64,000 nt of DNA from Croceivirga sp. (GTDB taxonomy: Bacteria > Bacteroidota > Bacteroidia > Flavobacteriales > Flavobacteriaceae). Positions 24,258-33,754 of the stretch are shown here, piece after piece. The stretch is from assembly GCA_028284935.1 (NCBI GenBank), contig JANQQQ010000012.1:310001-374000 (forward strand), read 5' to 3'. The notes below the pieces were generated by a model, which did no database searches, had not been told where the DNA came from, and was given only the letters and a program-made list of their open reading frames with translations. The position numbers were made by a program, and so were the translations under genes. How positions within the stretch are numbered: position 1 is the stretch's first letter; the number at the start of each line of letters is the position of its first letter.

Positions 24258-25205
24258 CTATTGCTCAGGAGAAGCATTATAGATTACTTTTTTAATTTTT
24301 AAGGTTCCTTCCGTTGGCATAAAGACGAATAGGTTTTTAGTTCTGAACGCAACGGAAGGGGCTTTATCCTTGGGATAAAATGTCCCCGTTACTTGACCCC
24401 GCATGAGCACCACATGCCCAAAGGATTCCAATTCCATGATTTCATGTGTCATTTTGGCTTTACCGTATGCGCGTTGCTCCCTTAAGTAGTTGCCCAATGC
24501 CTCTTTTCCCAAATGGACCTCACTTCCGGGTGCCATATGTACCACATCATCTGCATACACATGAAGTTGTTCTTCCACAGGAATGGAGTTATCATCAAGA
24601 ACGTATAGAATAGAGGCGATTTGCGTTCTCAGGGTTCTTTCCTCTTTGATCAGACGCACAAAGGTACCCTCATAAAACAATCCTGTGGGTTGATCATTGA
24701 AATCATATTGCACCGATTTCATATGGTATTCATCTTGGTTGACCCATGTATAGGTATAGATTCTGTAGGTCTCCTTGGGTTCTCCTTCGAAGGAAATTTT
24801 CAGGGTTACATCTCCATTTTCTGAAACACTTCCTTCGCCAACTCCGGCTCTTAACGCTCCAAAACTTGACAAATGATGAACCATTTTGGAGACCGGATTA
24901 TAGGACCAGAAAATATGTCCGTTGGGCTGTGGCCCATCAATAATGGAAAATAGTGTATTTGCAGTATTAATTTGAGTGGATACGGTATGATGCTTCGGAA
25001 TTTTTATGGTTTCCGTTTCCCCGCCCCAGTTTTGTATCCAGCTGTCATTTTTAAGTGTCCATTCCCCAATAAAATTTTGGAAGGGGTTTTTAACAATCAA
25101 ACTGTCCAACCCATTGGTTTCAAAGCTGATGGATGCCTGTTGTGCCAAGGTCAAAGAGGAGGCCAAGCCAAAAAGTAGCAAGACAGTACTGTACTTGATA
25201 TTCAT
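24258..25205 (-). CDS. Secreted protein with SnoaL/NTF2-like domain
   Basis: The 315-residue protein has a signal peptide (about 1-21; MNIKYSTVLLLFGLASSLTLAQQ), a DUF1579-like N-terminal half (about 30-190; PFQNFIGEWTLKNDSWIQNWGG and HIFWSYNPVSKMVHHLSSFG) and a C-terminal NTF2/SnoaL-like fold (about 195-315; QLHVYADDVVHMAPGSEVHLGKEALGNYLREQR and GHVVLMRGQVTGTF). Such domains bind small hydrophobic ligands or act as steroid-isomerase-like enzymes. It is convergent with the GIN gene. Confidence 0.75.
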   Translation of the reverse strand: MNIKYSTVLLLFGLASSLTLAQQASISFETNGLDSLIVKNPFQNFIGEWTLKNDSWIQNWGGETETIKIPKHHTVSTQINTANTLFSIIDGPQPNGHIFWSYNPVSKMVHHLSSFGALRAGVGEGSVSENGDVTLKISFEGEPKETYRIYTYTWVNQDEYHMKSVQYDFNDQPTGLFYEGTFVRLIKEERTLRTQIASILYVLDDNSIPVEEQLHVYADDVVHMAPGSEVHLGKEALGNYLREQRAYGKAKMTHEIMELESFGHVVLMRGQVTGTFYPKDKAPSVAFRTKNLFVFMPTEGTLKIKKVIYNASPEQ

Positions 25206-25245
25206 GATTTTCGTTTTTTGATGATACTGCTGAGAAAGTAAGAAC

Positions 25246-25842
25246 TTAATGTCTGGATTCCAAGGTCTTTACCACATCATTAAGTTCAAAACCTTTAGCC
25301 CTAAGCAGAATTAATAAGTGAAAAAGGAGATCTGCGCTTTCGTTTAGGAACAGGTCGTCATTGTTATCCTTGGCCTCAATGACCGTTTCTACAGCCTCCT
25401 CGCCCACCTTTTGGGCAATTTTATTAATGCCCTTTCGAAATAGCGATGCTACATAACTATTTTCATCTTCTTTATTTGCTTGACGCGTGGCAATAATGCT
25501 TTCCAATGTGGTAAGAAACCCAAATTCCTGTGTATTGTCTTCAAACCAACAGGTATCGGTTCCCGTATGGCAAGTGGGGCCCATGGGATTGGCTCGTACC
25601 AAAACGGTATCGTAGTCGCAATCCACCTTTAAATCCACCAACTCCAAAAAATTGCCACTGGTCTCCCCTTTTGTCCATAACCGTTGCTTACTCCTGCTAA
25701 AGAATGTCACCTTTCTGGTTTCTTGGGTCTTTAGAAAGGCTTCTTCATTCATATAGCCCAACATTAAAACATTCTTTGTTTTGGCATCCTGTATAATAGC
25801 GGGTATCAAACCATCTGAATTCTTGGTAAAATCTACTTTCAT
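25246..25842 (-). CDS. hisIE: Histidine biosynthesis bifunctional protein HisIE
   Basis: The 198-residue protein fuses phosphoribosyl-AMP cyclohydrolase (residues about 1-105; metal-binding DCDYDTVLVRANPMGPTCHTGTDTCW) with phosphoribosyl-ATP pyrophosphatase (about 110-198; NSYVASLFRKGINKIAQKVGEEAVETVIEAKDN). These carry out steps 2 and 3 of histidine synthesis. It ends the his operon, 22 bp after a cupin-domain gene. The next gene downstream is an unrelated secreted protein. Confidence 0.97.
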   Translation of the reverse strand: MKVDFTKNSDGLIPAIIQDAKTKNVLMLGYMNEEAFLKTQETRKVTFFSRSKQRLWTKGETSGNFLELVDLKVDCDYDTVLVRANPMGPTCHTGTDTCWFEDNTQEFGFLTTLESIIATRQANKEDENSYVASLFRKGINKIAQKVGEEAVETVIEAKDNNDDLFLNESADLLFHLLILLRAKGFELNDVVKTLESRH

Positions 25843-25864
25843 TTTTTACTAATTGTAATCATGA

Positions 25865-26203
25865 TTAAAGGATTACTTTATCGTTGTGGGAGTGTGGTTG
25901 CGAAATCACCAAAAACTCCAAATCAAGATTTGTTTCATTTTTAATTTGATGTGCTTGGTTCTTTTGCACATGTATTCCTTGGTTTTCCTGAAGGGTATGA
26001 AGCTGTCCCCCCAGTTCAAAAGTAGCCTCCCCCTTGAGTACAAAGAAGAATTGTTGCGAATACAGATGTTTATGCCTCACCTCAGAGGTTCTTGGAGGCA
26101 TCAATTCTTGTATGACGCTCAATTCTTGACTGTTTACCAAGTGCCAGCCCAAACAATTAGCACCCCAAACGTATTCTTCGCTGTTTTCTTTGGTCGTCTT
26201 CAT
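25865..26203 (-). CDS. Cupin-domain protein in the his operon
   Basis: The 112-residue protein is a single small cupin barrel: MPPRTSEVRHKHLYSQQFFFVLKGEATFEL with GX5HXHX-like metal ligands (H of RHKH), then GIHVQKNQAHQIKNETN. It is not a histidine enzyme. It sits 13 bp after hisF and 22 bp before hisIE. Its role may be to bind a pathway intermediate or a metal, but this is speculation. It may simply be a passenger. Confidence 0.8.
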   Translation of the reverse strand: MKTTKENSEEYVWGANCLGWHLVNSQELSVIQELMPPRTSEVRHKHLYSQQFFFVLKGEATFELGGQLHTLQENQGIHVQKNQAHQIKNETNLDLEFLVISQPHSHNDKVIL

Positions 26204-26216
26204 ACCGTATTATATG

Positions 26217-26972
26217 CTATATCCGCATCAGAATTCCTTTTGATTTTAATTCTTCCTTTAGGTCTTTTATTTCAATCTCCTTAAAATGGAAAACACTGGC
26301 AGCTAGTGCTGCATCCGCTTTTCCGTCCTTAAAGGTATCCGTAAAATGATGCATTTCCCCTGCCCCGCCGGAAGCTATTACCGGAATATTAACTAGGGCT
26401 GATAAATGGGCCAGGGCCTCATTGGCAAAGCCATTTTTGGTGCCGTCATGATCCATACTGGTAAATAGAATTTCACCAGCACCCCGTTCCTCTACTTCTT
26501 TTGCCCATTCAAAGAGATCGATTTCTGTAGGAACTTTGCCCCCCACCAAATGCACCTTCCATTCTCCAGCAATATATTTGGCATCAATGGCGACCACAAT
26601 ACATTGGGAACCAAACTTTGCAACCAATTCATTGATCAATTCCGGTCTTTTGACCGCAGAGGAATTTATGGAAACCTTGTCGGCCCCATTTTTCAGTAAA
26701 ACATCCACATCTTCAACGGAAGAAATACCACCCCCAACTGTAAAAGGGATATTCAACTTCTCCGCTACATGGTATACCAATTCGGCCAGCGTTTTTCGCT
26801 TTTGTTCCGTTGCCGAAATGTCCAGAAATACCAATTCATCGGCCCCTTCCTGGGCATAGCGTTGTGCCAATTCAACAGGGTCACCAGCATCTCGTAAATC
26901 AACAAAATTGATGCCTTTGACCGTTCGGCCGTCTTTAATATCCAAGCATGGTATGATTCGTTTTGTCAGCAT
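26217..26972 (-). CDS. hisF: Imidazole glycerol phosphate synthase, cyclase subunit HisF
   Basis: The protein (251 residues with the ATG at 26972) is a TIM barrel with [19 protein letters not shown] (catalytic Asp11), [22 protein letters not shown] (second catalytic Asp near residue 130) and [11 protein letters not shown]. It joins PRFAR with ammonia from HisH to make imidazole glycerol phosphate and AICAR. The start ATG overlaps the stop of the DinB gene by one base. A TTG one codon upstream is the alternative start. Confidence 0.97.
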   Translation of the reverse strand: MLTKRIIPCLDIKDGRTVKGINFVDLRDAGDPVELAQRYAQEGADELVFLDISATEQKRKTLAELVYHVAEKLNIPFTVGGGISSVEDVDVLLKNGADKVSINSSAVKRPELINELVAKFGSQCIVVAIDAKYIAGEWKVHLVGGKVPTEIDLFEWAKEVEERGAGEILFTSMDHDGTKNGFANEALAHLSALVNIPVIASGGAGEMHHFTDTFKDGKADAALAASVFHFKEIEIKDLKEELKSKGILMRI

Positions 26973-27490
26973 CAATCTTCGTTTTTGGTATTCAAATCAT
27001 GACCTTCGTAAAAGCCCAACTGCTCATTGTTCAACTGTTTCACCCAAAAGGCAATCTGTCCGGTATGATATGAGAAATGCTCTACCACATGAATGATATT
27101 CCCAATGCCCGAAAACTCAAAACCTTGAACCTGCTTTAACGCTAATAGTCTTTCCAAAGAAACATTTTGCAATGTAGCTTTTACTTTAGTAATGGTCGAT
27201 TCCAACTTTTCCAAGAGTTCTTCTTTGGTGTAACCGCCACCCGTTGAAAATTCCAAATCTCTTTTACGCTCATCCTCAATCTCATTTAAGGACGCCATAC
27301 CGTATTGCGTCATATTACCACATAAATGCAAAATCAAGTTGCCTATACTATTTAACGAAGTATTCGGTTTCTGCCAGAGCTGTTCTTCAGAAATCTTGGT
27401 CAATGAAATTTTTACCATCCGCAGGCTTTCGTCCATCCGGTAACAACTGTTTTCAATAAATTCCGATTGAAACCTACTTAAATTATCCAT
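26972..27490 (-). CDS. DinB-family protein in the his operon
   Basis: The 172-residue protein is a four-helix bundle of the DinB/YfiT-like type ([62 protein letters not shown], then [15 protein letters not shown]). His residues in LILHLCGN and HFSYHTGQ are the likely metal ligands. Family members can be thiol-transferases or of unknown function. It overlaps the end of hisA by 8 bp and the start of hisF by 1 base, so it is translated with them. Confidence 0.82.
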   Translation of the reverse strand: MDNLSRFQSEFIENSCYRMDESLRMVKISLTKISEEQLWQKPNTSLNSIGNLILHLCGNMTQYGMASLNEIEDERKRDLEFSTGGGYTKEELLEKLESTITKVKATLQNVSLERLLALKQVQGFEFSGIGNIIHVVEHFSYHTGQIAFWVKQLNNEQLGFYEGHDLNTKNED

Positions 27491-28262
27491 TTCTCAAAAT
27501 GTAATTTTCCAATTGTTTTAGACTGATTCGGTTTTCATAAATGGCTTTCCCAATAATAACCCCTTCGCATCCCAACTCCTTTAGTTTTGGCAACTCATCA
27601 AATGTGGAGATTCCACCACTGGCAATCAACTTAATTCCATTTTCTTCGATATCGATTACCCCACTGCCACCGATTTCCGTCCGAACCACCCGCGTTTCCC
27701 TTAACAACTTTTTATAGAGGGAAAATGAAGGTCCTTCCAACATACCATCTTTGGAGATGTCCGTGCAAATGACGTATTGGATTCCATCTTTTTGATACTT
27801 TTTTACAAAAGGAATCAATTCCAATTCCGATTCCTCCTGCCAGCCCGAAACGGCTATTTTTTCATCTTTGGCATCCGCACCGAGGATTATCTTGTTGGCA
27901 CCATAGGCGCTTAACCAACTCAAAAAGGTGGTTTTGTCTTTCACCGCTATACTCCCGCCGGTAACTTGATTTGCTCCACTTTCAAAGGCAATGTGTAGAT
28001 CTTCATCCGACTTTAGCCCACCTCCAAAATCAATTTTTAAATCGGTCTTGGAAGCGATTTGTTCCAGAACCTTATGGTTGATGATTCGTTTTGATTTGGC
28101 ACCATCCAAATCTACCAAGTGCAGGTACTGAATTCCATGATCCTCAAACTGCTTGGCGATTTCCAAGGGATGCTCATTGTAGACTTTTTTTGTATCGTAA
28201 TCCCCTTTTGAGAGTCGGACGCATTTCCCTTCAATGGTGTCTATCGCAGGAATTATTCGCAT
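27483..28262 (-). CDS. hisA: ProFAR isomerase HisA
   Basis: With the ATG at 28262 the protein has 259 residues; the TTG/ATG-rich upstream extension is not conserved in the family. The TIM barrel shows [22 protein letters not shown] (catalytic Asp8), [21 protein letters not shown], and [14 protein letters not shown] (second Asp). It is the Amadori isomerase acting before HisF. It follows the GNAT gene with a 1-bp gap. Confidence 0.97.
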   Translation of the reverse strand: MRIIPAIDTIEGKCVRLSKGDYDTKKVYNEHPLEIAKQFEDHGIQYLHLVDLDGAKSKRIINHKVLEQIASKTDLKIDFGGGLKSDEDLHIAFESGANQVTGGSIAVKDKTTFLSWLSAYGANKIILGADAKDEKIAVSGWQEESELELIPFVKKYQKDGIQYVICTDISKDGMLEGPSFSLYKKLLRETRVVRTEIGGSGVIDIEENGIKLIASGGISTFDELPKLKELGCEGVIIGKAIYENRISLKQLENYILRNG

Positions 28263-28263
28263 A

Positions 28264-28686
28264 TCAATCCAATTTTGCGTTATCAATGGCCATCCAAAGG
28301 TCTGAATTGCCTACTGGTTCAAATCCATACTTTTCATAGAAGGCATGGGCATCCTTGGTTTTTAGGCAAATGGTCAAAACGTCTTTCATCCTAGAATCTT
28401 TCAAAATGTGTTCTACTAGCTTCTTGCCTATACCTTGTCCTTTGAATTCTTCAAAAATGATGACATCCATGATATGGGCGAAAACCACTTCATCAGTCAA
28501 AACCCTTGCAAAACCTATCTGCTCCTTTGAACGGTATACCCCATAACAAATAGAGTTTTCAATGGTTTTTTTGGTTTGTTCCACAGAGCGATAACTCCCC
28601 CAATATGCATTTTTAATTGCCCTATGTACCTTGTCAACATTCAAAAGGGATTTGTCACTTGAGATTTGAATCGCTGCATCCATCAT
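28264..28686 (-). CDS. GNAT-family N-acetyltransferase in the his operon
   Basis: The 140-residue protein has the GNAT fold: [35 protein letters not shown], then [28 protein letters not shown] with the acetyl-CoA binding motif (Q/RxxGxG/A: KGQGIG) and [14 protein letters not shown]. It overlaps the hisH stop and ends 1 bp before hisA. It is not required for histidine synthesis. The substrate is unknown. Confidence 0.85.
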   Translation of the reverse strand: MMDAAIQISSDKSLLNVDKVHRAIKNAYWGSYRSVEQTKKTIENSICYGVYRSKEQIGFARVLTDEVVFAHIMDVIIFEEFKGQGIGKKLVEHILKDSRMKDVLTICLKTKDAHAFYEKYGFEPVGNSDLWMAIDNAKLD

Positions 28687-29261
28687 AATTCCAAGAAATT
28701 TTGCAAGATTTTTGCACCATATGCCCCCGACTTTTCGGGATGGAATTGAACCCCATAAAAATTGTCCTTTTGTAAGGCTGCGCTATACTCAATGCCATAA
28801 GTGCTTGTAGCGATAGCCTCATCCGATTTTGGCGCATAAAAACTATGAACAAGATAGATAAAGTCCTCATTTAGCCCTTCAAACAAATCACCTTGTAGAT
28901 TTTCAATTTTGTTCCAGCCAATTTGTGGCACTTTCAAACCAGAATTAAACTTAACCACATCCGTATTAAATATGCCCAGTCCTTTGGTATCACCCTCTTC
29001 AGATGAATTGCACATCAATTGCATGCCCAAACAAATTCCGAGTACCGGTTGTCTTAGATCGGCAATGACATCGTGCAATCCGCTTTCCCAAAGTTTTGCC
29101 ATAGCACTACTGGCCTCCCCGACCCCAGGAAAGATTACATTGTCGGCATTTAATATTTCTTCGGCATTACGAGTGAGCACTGCTTCGATACCCAATCGTT
29201 GAAAGGCGAATCTGATGCTTTGAATATTGCCTGCACCGTAATCAATAATAACGAGCTTCAT
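28683..29261 (-). CDS. hisH: Imidazole glycerol phosphate synthase, glutaminase subunit HisH
   Basis: The 192-residue type-1 glutamine amidotransferase shows [31 protein letters not shown], the nucleophile elbow [11 protein letters not shown] (Cys near residue 78) and a C-terminal [10 protein letters not shown] (catalytic His and Glu). It supplies ammonia to HisF. ATGA overlaps couple it to hisB upstream, and the GNAT gene starts over its stop codon. Confidence 0.97.
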   Translation of the reverse strand: MKLVIIDYGAGNIQSIRFAFQRLGIEAVLTRNAEEILNADNVIFPGVGEASSAMAKLWESGLHDVIADLRQPVLGICLGMQLMCNSSEEGDTKGLGIFNTDVVKFNSGLKVPQIGWNKIENLQGDLFEGLNEDFIYLVHSFYAPKSDEAIATSTYGIEYSAALQKDNFYGVQFHPEKSGAYGAKILQNFLEL

Positions 29262-30394
29262 AGCAATCCTTTGGTTGATGGTAAAATCATTTTCTCCGTA
29301 TCCCGTTTTATGCTCATTTTAATGGCTTTGGCGAAGGCCTTAAAAATCGACTCAATCTTATGGTGTTCATTGGTTCCTTCCACCTTGATATTCAAATTTG
29401 CCTTTGCCCCATCACTAAAAGACTTAAAGAAATGATGGAACATTTCGGTTGGCATGTCCCCAACCATTTCCCTATTAAATTCAGCTTCCCAGACCAACCA
29501 GTTACGTCCGCCAAAATCAATGGCAACTTGAGCCAAGCAATCATCCATAGGTAGACAAAAACCATAGCGTTCAATGCCCAATTTATCTCCCAAAGCCTGA
29601 TAAAAGGCCTCTCCCAATGCAATTCCCGTATCCTCAATGGTGTGGTGCTCATCTACTTCCAAATCGCCATCAACCTTAATCAATACATCCATCTGGCCAT
29701 GACGCGCCAGCTGATTCAACATATGATCAAAAAACTTGAGTCCCGTATCTATGTTAGCCATGCCCATTCCATCCAAATTCAATTCAATATGGATATCCGT
29801 TTCTTTTGTCTTTCTATGGATTTTTCCGACGCGATTTGAAAGTTTAAGAAAGTCATAGATGTTCTCCCAATCATTGGTTTCCAGTGCAATGTAGGCAGAA
29901 AGGTCAGTCTTTTTTACGGTTATTTCGTCAGTCCCTAAATGCGTCTCGTCGTTGATAAAAATACCTTTTGCCCCTAAATTCTTTGCCAATTCCATGTCTG
30001 TTAGGCGATCTCCGATGACATAGGAATGGGTAAGGTCATATTCTTCAGTCAGAAAACGTTGCAACAATCCTGTATTTGGTTTTCGAGTTGGTGCGTTATC
30101 CTTGGCAAAGGTCCGATCAATCAATACTTCATTGAATACCACCCCTTCATTTTCAAAGGATTGTAGCAACAAATTGTGTACGGGCCAAAAGGTTGCTTCA
30201 GGAAAAGAATCAGTGCCCAAGCCATCCTGATTGGTCACCATCACCATTTCAAAATCCAATTCTCTTGCAATCTTACCTAGATAGGTGAAGACTTTTGGGT
30301 AAAAAACCAACTTCTCGAAAGCATCCAGTTGTTCATCACCTGGTTCTTTGGCCAAAGTGCCATCCCTATCAATAAAAAGTACTCTTTTAGCCAT
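29258..30394 (-). CDS. hisB: Bifunctional histidinol-phosphatase/imidazoleglycerol-phosphate dehydratase
   Basis: The 378-residue fusion has an HAD-type histidinol-phosphate phosphatase (about 1-165; DRDGT with Asp9/Asp11, then [11 protein letters not shown] and [15 protein letters not shown]) and an IGP dehydratase (about 190-378; [53 protein letters not shown]). This is the E. coli-like bifunctional architecture. The gene overlaps hisC by 8 bp and hisH by 4 bp. Confidence 0.97.
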   Translation of the reverse strand: MAKRVLFIDRDGTLAKEPGDEQLDAFEKLVFYPKVFTYLGKIARELDFEMVMVTNQDGLGTDSFPEATFWPVHNLLLQSFENEGVVFNEVLIDRTFAKDNAPTRKPNTGLLQRFLTEEYDLTHSYVIGDRLTDMELAKNLGAKGIFINDETHLGTDEITVKKTDLSAYIALETNDWENIYDFLKLSNRVGKIHRKTKETDIHIELNLDGMGMANIDTGLKFFDHMLNQLARHGQMDVLIKVDGDLEVDEHHTIEDTGIALGEAFYQALGDKLGIERYGFCLPMDDCLAQVAIDFGGRNWLVWEAEFNREMVGDMPTEMFHHFFKSFSDGAKANLNIKVEGTNEHHKIESIFKAFAKAIKMSIKRDTEKMILPSTKGLL

Positions 30395-31442
30395 TGTCCA
30401 ATTCCGTTAATGCCGTTATCAACTTAGTATTCTCTTTGCTGGTTCCCACCGTAAACCGAAGGGTATTCCCACATAAAGGCTGCGTGCTACGATTCCGAAT
30501 TACGATTCCCTTGGAAATCAATTGTTGGTATCGAAGATGGGCATCATCGACACGTACCAAAATAAAATTGGCATCACTGGGAAATATTTTTTCGATAAAA
30601 CCTATCGATATAAGGGACTTCTTAAGGTTCTCCCTCCCCGAAAGGATTTTCTTCACTTCTTGCGCCACTGAATCCCTATCCACAACCCGTTCCATTGCCT
30701 TTTGTTGCGTAAGTTCGTTAACGTTATAGGGTGGTTTTATTTTATTCAGGATTTGTATGATCTCTTCGGAAGCATACGAAATCCCTAACCGAATTCCTGC
30801 CATACCATAGGCTTTGGACAGGGTCTGGGTGACTATTAAGTTTGGAAACTGGGAAAGTCGACCGACCCAGGAGGCTTCTTCAGAAAAATCTATATATGCC
30901 TCATCAATAACTACCATTCCATTAAACGTTTTTAAAAGTTTTTCGACACGGGAAGCCTTAAAAGTATTCGCAGTAGGATTATTTGGGGAACAAATAAAAA
31001 TGAGTTTGGTCGCTGAATTTACCTGATTTAAAACAGCAGCTACATCGGGTTCAAAGTCCTGGGTCAAAAGCACCTCAATATTCTCCACGGCATTGGTTTC
31101 CGCCAGCACCTTGTACATGCCATAGGTTGGTGGTAACGTGATAATATTATCCACATGGGGCTCACAAAAAGCCCGAAATATCAAATCCAAGACTTCATCA
31201 CTGCCATTTCCCAATAGCACTTGACTGGTCTTCACCCCCCTTTGTTCTGCCAAGATGGCCTTGAGATTGCGCTGTTGTGGGTCGGGATACCGATTTACGC
31301 CATTCTCGAATGGGTTTTCGTTGGCATCCATAAACACCATATCCGACTTGAAATCCTTGAATTCGTCCCGCGCCGAAGAATAGGGTTTTAGGGATTTCAC
31401 GTTTACCCGGACCAAGTTTTGTATGTCGAATTCTTTATTCAT
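30387..31442 (-). CDS. hisC: Histidinol-phosphate aminotransferase
   Basis: The 351-residue PLP enzyme of fold type I has [18 protein letters not shown] (substrate-binding N-terminal motif), the phosphate/PLP-binding [16 protein letters not shown], an Asp/Tyr segment [11 protein letters not shown], and [12 protein letters not shown] with the PLP Lys (TLSKAYG). It makes histidinol phosphate from imidazole-acetol phosphate. It overlaps hisD and hisB by 8 bp each. Confidence 0.97.
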   Translation of the reverse strand: MNKEFDIQNLVRVNVKSLKPYSSARDEFKDFKSDMVFMDANENPFENGVNRYPDPQQRNLKAILAEQRGVKTSQVLLGNGSDEVLDLIFRAFCEPHVDNIITLPPTYGMYKVLAETNAVENIEVLLTQDFEPDVAAVLNQVNSATKLIFICSPNNPTANTFKASRVEKLLKTFNGMVVIDEAYIDFSEEASWVGRLSQFPNLIVTQTLSKAYGMAGIRLGISYASEEIIQILNKIKPPYNVNELTQQKAMERVVDRDSVAQEVKKILSGRENLKKSLISIGFIEKIFPSDANFILVRVDDAHLRYQQLISKGIVIRNRSTQPLCGNTLRFTVGTSKENTKLITALTELDNG

Positions 31443-32721
31443 TTATCGCTTTTAACCGCAATGTAACCGCATTTTTATGCGCCTGTAATCCTTCAGCTTC
31501 TGCCATCAGTTCAACGGCATTGCCTATAGTCTTCATTCCATTTTTAGAAATCTTTTGAAACGTCATGCTCTTCATAAAGCTGTCCAGGTTCACCCCACTA
31601 TATTGTTTGGCATAGCCGTTGGTTGGTAGGGTATGATTGGTCCCAGAAGCATAATCCCCGGCACTTTCAGGAGTATAATTTCCAATAAAAACCGAACCCG
31701 CATTGACCGTATGCTGCACATAAAACGCTTCATTCTCCACACAAACAATGTAGTGTTCCGGACCATAGGCATTGATGATCTCGAGTGCGGTTGTATCATT
31801 CTCAACATAAATCAAGCGGCTGTTGGCCATAGCTTGTGTCGCAATGTCCTTGCGAGGCAATGCGCCAAGTTGATTCCCTATTTCCAATTCCACTTTTGAA
31901 ATCAGTTCCTTGGAGGTGGACACTAAAACCACCTGACTATCCACCCCGTGTTCGGCCTGGCTCAATAAATCGGAAGCCACAAACGCGGCATCGGCAGAGT
32001 CATCGGCAACAACAAGCAATTCGCTGGGTCCTGCGGGCATGTCAATGGCCACTCCCAGTTTTGTTGCCCATTGTTTGGCCACTGTAACGTATTGATTTCC
32101 AGGCCCAAAAATCTTATAGACCTTGGGAATTGTTTCCGTACCATAGGTCATTCCTGCTATTGCCTGTATCCCCCCTACTTTAAATATTTGGGTTACACCA
32201 CACAACTGTGCGGTATACAAAATAGCCGGGTCCAAATTTCCTTCTCCATCCGGAGGGCTGCAAAGAACAATCTCTTTACAACCTGCCAATACCGCAGGAA
32301 TAGCCAACATTAAAATGGTGGAGAATAAAGGAGCCGTTCCTCCAGGGATATACAGCCCCACCTTTTGAATTGCTCGTTTTTCTTGCCAGCACTCCACCCC
32401 AGGCATCGTTTCAACAACAACCTTCTCAGTTTTTTGGGCACCATGGAACTTTTTAATATTTGACTTGGCCAATTGAATAGCTTCCTTTAAATCTCCAGAG
32501 ACTTTACCTACAGCCTTAGAAATCTCAGCGTTGGAAACCTTGAAATCCAAAAGTTCAATGCCATCAAATTTTGCTGTGTACCTTTTTATTGCGACATCAC
32601 CTTGTTTCCCTACTTCATCAAAAACCTCCCTTACGATGGGCTCAATGGCTTCGAAAGACTGCGTGGGCCTTGATAGTATTTCTGACCATCTTGATTTATT
32701 TGGATTGAAATACCTTTTCAT
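31435..32721 (-). CDS. hisD: Histidinol dehydrogenase
   Basis: With the ATG at 32721 the enzyme has 428 residues; the upstream extension is an artefact. It shows YIPGGTAPLFSTILMLAIPAVLAGC, GNQYVTVAKQWA and AGPSELLVVAD (NAD and Zn site), LSQAEHGVDSQVVLV with the zinc-binding QAEH, and GPEHYIVCVEN with the second His. It oxidises histidinol to histidine in two steps. The start overlaps the hisG stop by one base (TAATG). Confidence 0.97.
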   Translation of the reverse strand: MKRYFNPNKSRWSEILSRPTQSFEAIEPIVREVFDEVGKQGDVAIKRYTAKFDGIELLDFKVSNAEISKAVGKVSGDLKEAIQLAKSNIKKFHGAQKTEKVVVETMPGVECWQEKRAIQKVGLYIPGGTAPLFSTILMLAIPAVLAGCKEIVLCSPPDGEGNLDPAILYTAQLCGVTQIFKVGGIQAIAGMTYGTETIPKVYKIFGPGNQYVTVAKQWATKLGVAIDMPAGPSELLVVADDSADAAFVASDLLSQAEHGVDSQVVLVSTSKELISKVELEIGNQLGALPRKDIATQAMANSRLIYVENDTTALEIINAYGPEHYIVCVENEAFYVQHTVNAGSVFIGNYTPESAGDYASGTNHTLPTNGYAKQYSGVNLDSFMKSMTFQKISKNGMKTIGNAVELMAEAEGLQAHKNAVTLRLKAINE

Positions 32722-33578
32722 TACAGTACCATCTTTTCTATTGGACAAACCAGAATGCCTTCTGCCCCAGCCATCTTTAATTCATCAATGACCTCCCAAA
32801 AAGTGTCCTTGTTAATTACGGTATGGACCGAACTCCAACGGTCTTCTGCCAAAGGGAGTACCGTAGGGCTTCGCATTCCAGGTAGGATTTCAATTACTTT
32901 TTCAAGGTTATCGTTCGGTACGTTCATTAACACATAGCGATTTTTCCTTGCCTGCAGAACGGATTGAATTCGGAATTGGAATCTTTTGAGAATTTGGCTC
33001 CGGTCCTCGTTTATTTTTGGCGATATGGCCAATACCGCCTCACTTTTCAATAGTACCTCTACCTCTTTCAAGTTGTTTTTAAAAAGCGTACTCCCGCTGG
33101 AAACGATATCGCAAATGGCATCTGCCAGACCAATATTGGGAGCAATTTCCACGGAACCATTAATAATATGGATATCGGCATTAATTCCCTGTTTGTCCAA
33201 AAACTGTTGAACCGTTCGTGGATAGGACGTGGCGATTCTTTTACCTTCAAAATCCGCAAGTGAAGTATAATCCTTCGATTTCGGAATGGCCATGGACACT
33301 TTGCACTTGGAAAACCCTAGTTTTTCGGCCACGTCAATACCCTCGCCTTTTTCAAAAAGAATGTTTTCGCCAATAATCGCGATGTCCACTACGCCATCCT
33401 TTAAATACTGTGGAATATCGCCATTCCGCAGATAAAACACTTCCATTGGAAAGTTTCTGGAACTTGCTTTTAATTGGTCCTTCCCATTGTCAATGGAAAT
33501 GCCACATTCCTTCAAAATTTTTAGGGAATCTTCATTTAGGCGGCCACTCTTTTGGATTGCTATTCGAATCTTAGTCAT
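32721..33578 (-). CDS. hisG: ATP phosphoribosyltransferase, long form
   Basis: The 285-residue enzyme begins MTKIRIAIQKSGRLNEDSLKILKECGISID and has the HisG catalytic core (GDIPQYLKDGVVDIAIIGENIL, then PNIGLADAICDIVSSGSTL for PRPP binding), plus a C-terminal ACT-like regulatory domain (about 210-285) typical of the long form, which is feedback-inhibited by histidine. It is the first enzyme and the first gene of the operon, preceded by an attenuator with a His-rich leader peptide. Confidence 0.97.
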   Translation of the reverse strand: MTKIRIAIQKSGRLNEDSLKILKECGISIDNGKDQLKASSRNFPMEVFYLRNGDIPQYLKDGVVDIAIIGENILFEKGEGIDVAEKLGFSKCKVSMAIPKSKDYTSLADFEGKRIATSYPRTVQQFLDKQGINADIHIINGSVEIAPNIGLADAICDIVSSGSTLFKNNLKEVEVLLKSEAVLAISPKINEDRSQILKRFQFRIQSVLQARKNRYVLMNVPNDNLEKVIEILPGMRSPTVLPLAEDRWSSVHTVINKDTFWEVIDELKMAGAEGILVCPIEKMVL

Positions 33579-33596
33579 GTATCGTAGTAATGAATT

Positions 33597-33625
33597 AAAA
33601 AACCCGCTTGATTGCTCAAACGGGT
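33597..33625 (-). terminator. his operon attenuator terminator
   Basis: On the minus strand ACCCGTTTGA (33625-33616) pairs with TCAAGCGGGT (33611-33602) around GCAA, a 10-bp stem with one G-U pair, followed by TTTTTT. It lies between the leader peptide stop and hisG, so transcription through it is a decision point. A 9-nt part of its 5' arm can pair instead with the leader-peptide coding region. Confidence 0.9.
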
Positions 33626-33654
33626 CTTATTATTTTGAAATACACAAAATACAG

Positions 33655-33708
33655 CTACCTCGCCTGAGCGATACTTGCAGTATGATGATGTGTATGAAGG
33701 TTTCTCAT
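33655..33708 (-). CDS. hisL: Histidine-rich leader peptide of the his operon
   Basis: The 17-codon ORF reads MRNLHTHHHTASIAQAR and has four His codons within five residues (positions 5, 7, 8 and 9). It ends 29 bp before the terminator hairpin. The segment GCTCAGGCG (codons 14-16) is complementary to CGTTTGAGC in the 5' arm of the terminator (two G-U pairs). A ribosome stalled at His9 would leave this segment free, so the antiterminator forms; a ribosome reaching the stop would cover it. That is classical transcription attenuation. It is too short for automatic gene callers. Confidence 0.9.
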   Translation of the reverse strand: MRNLHTHHHTASIAQAR

Positions 33709-33754
33709 TTCGGTCTCGAAGTTAAAACTAAATTTTAATACGAAAAAAAGAAAT

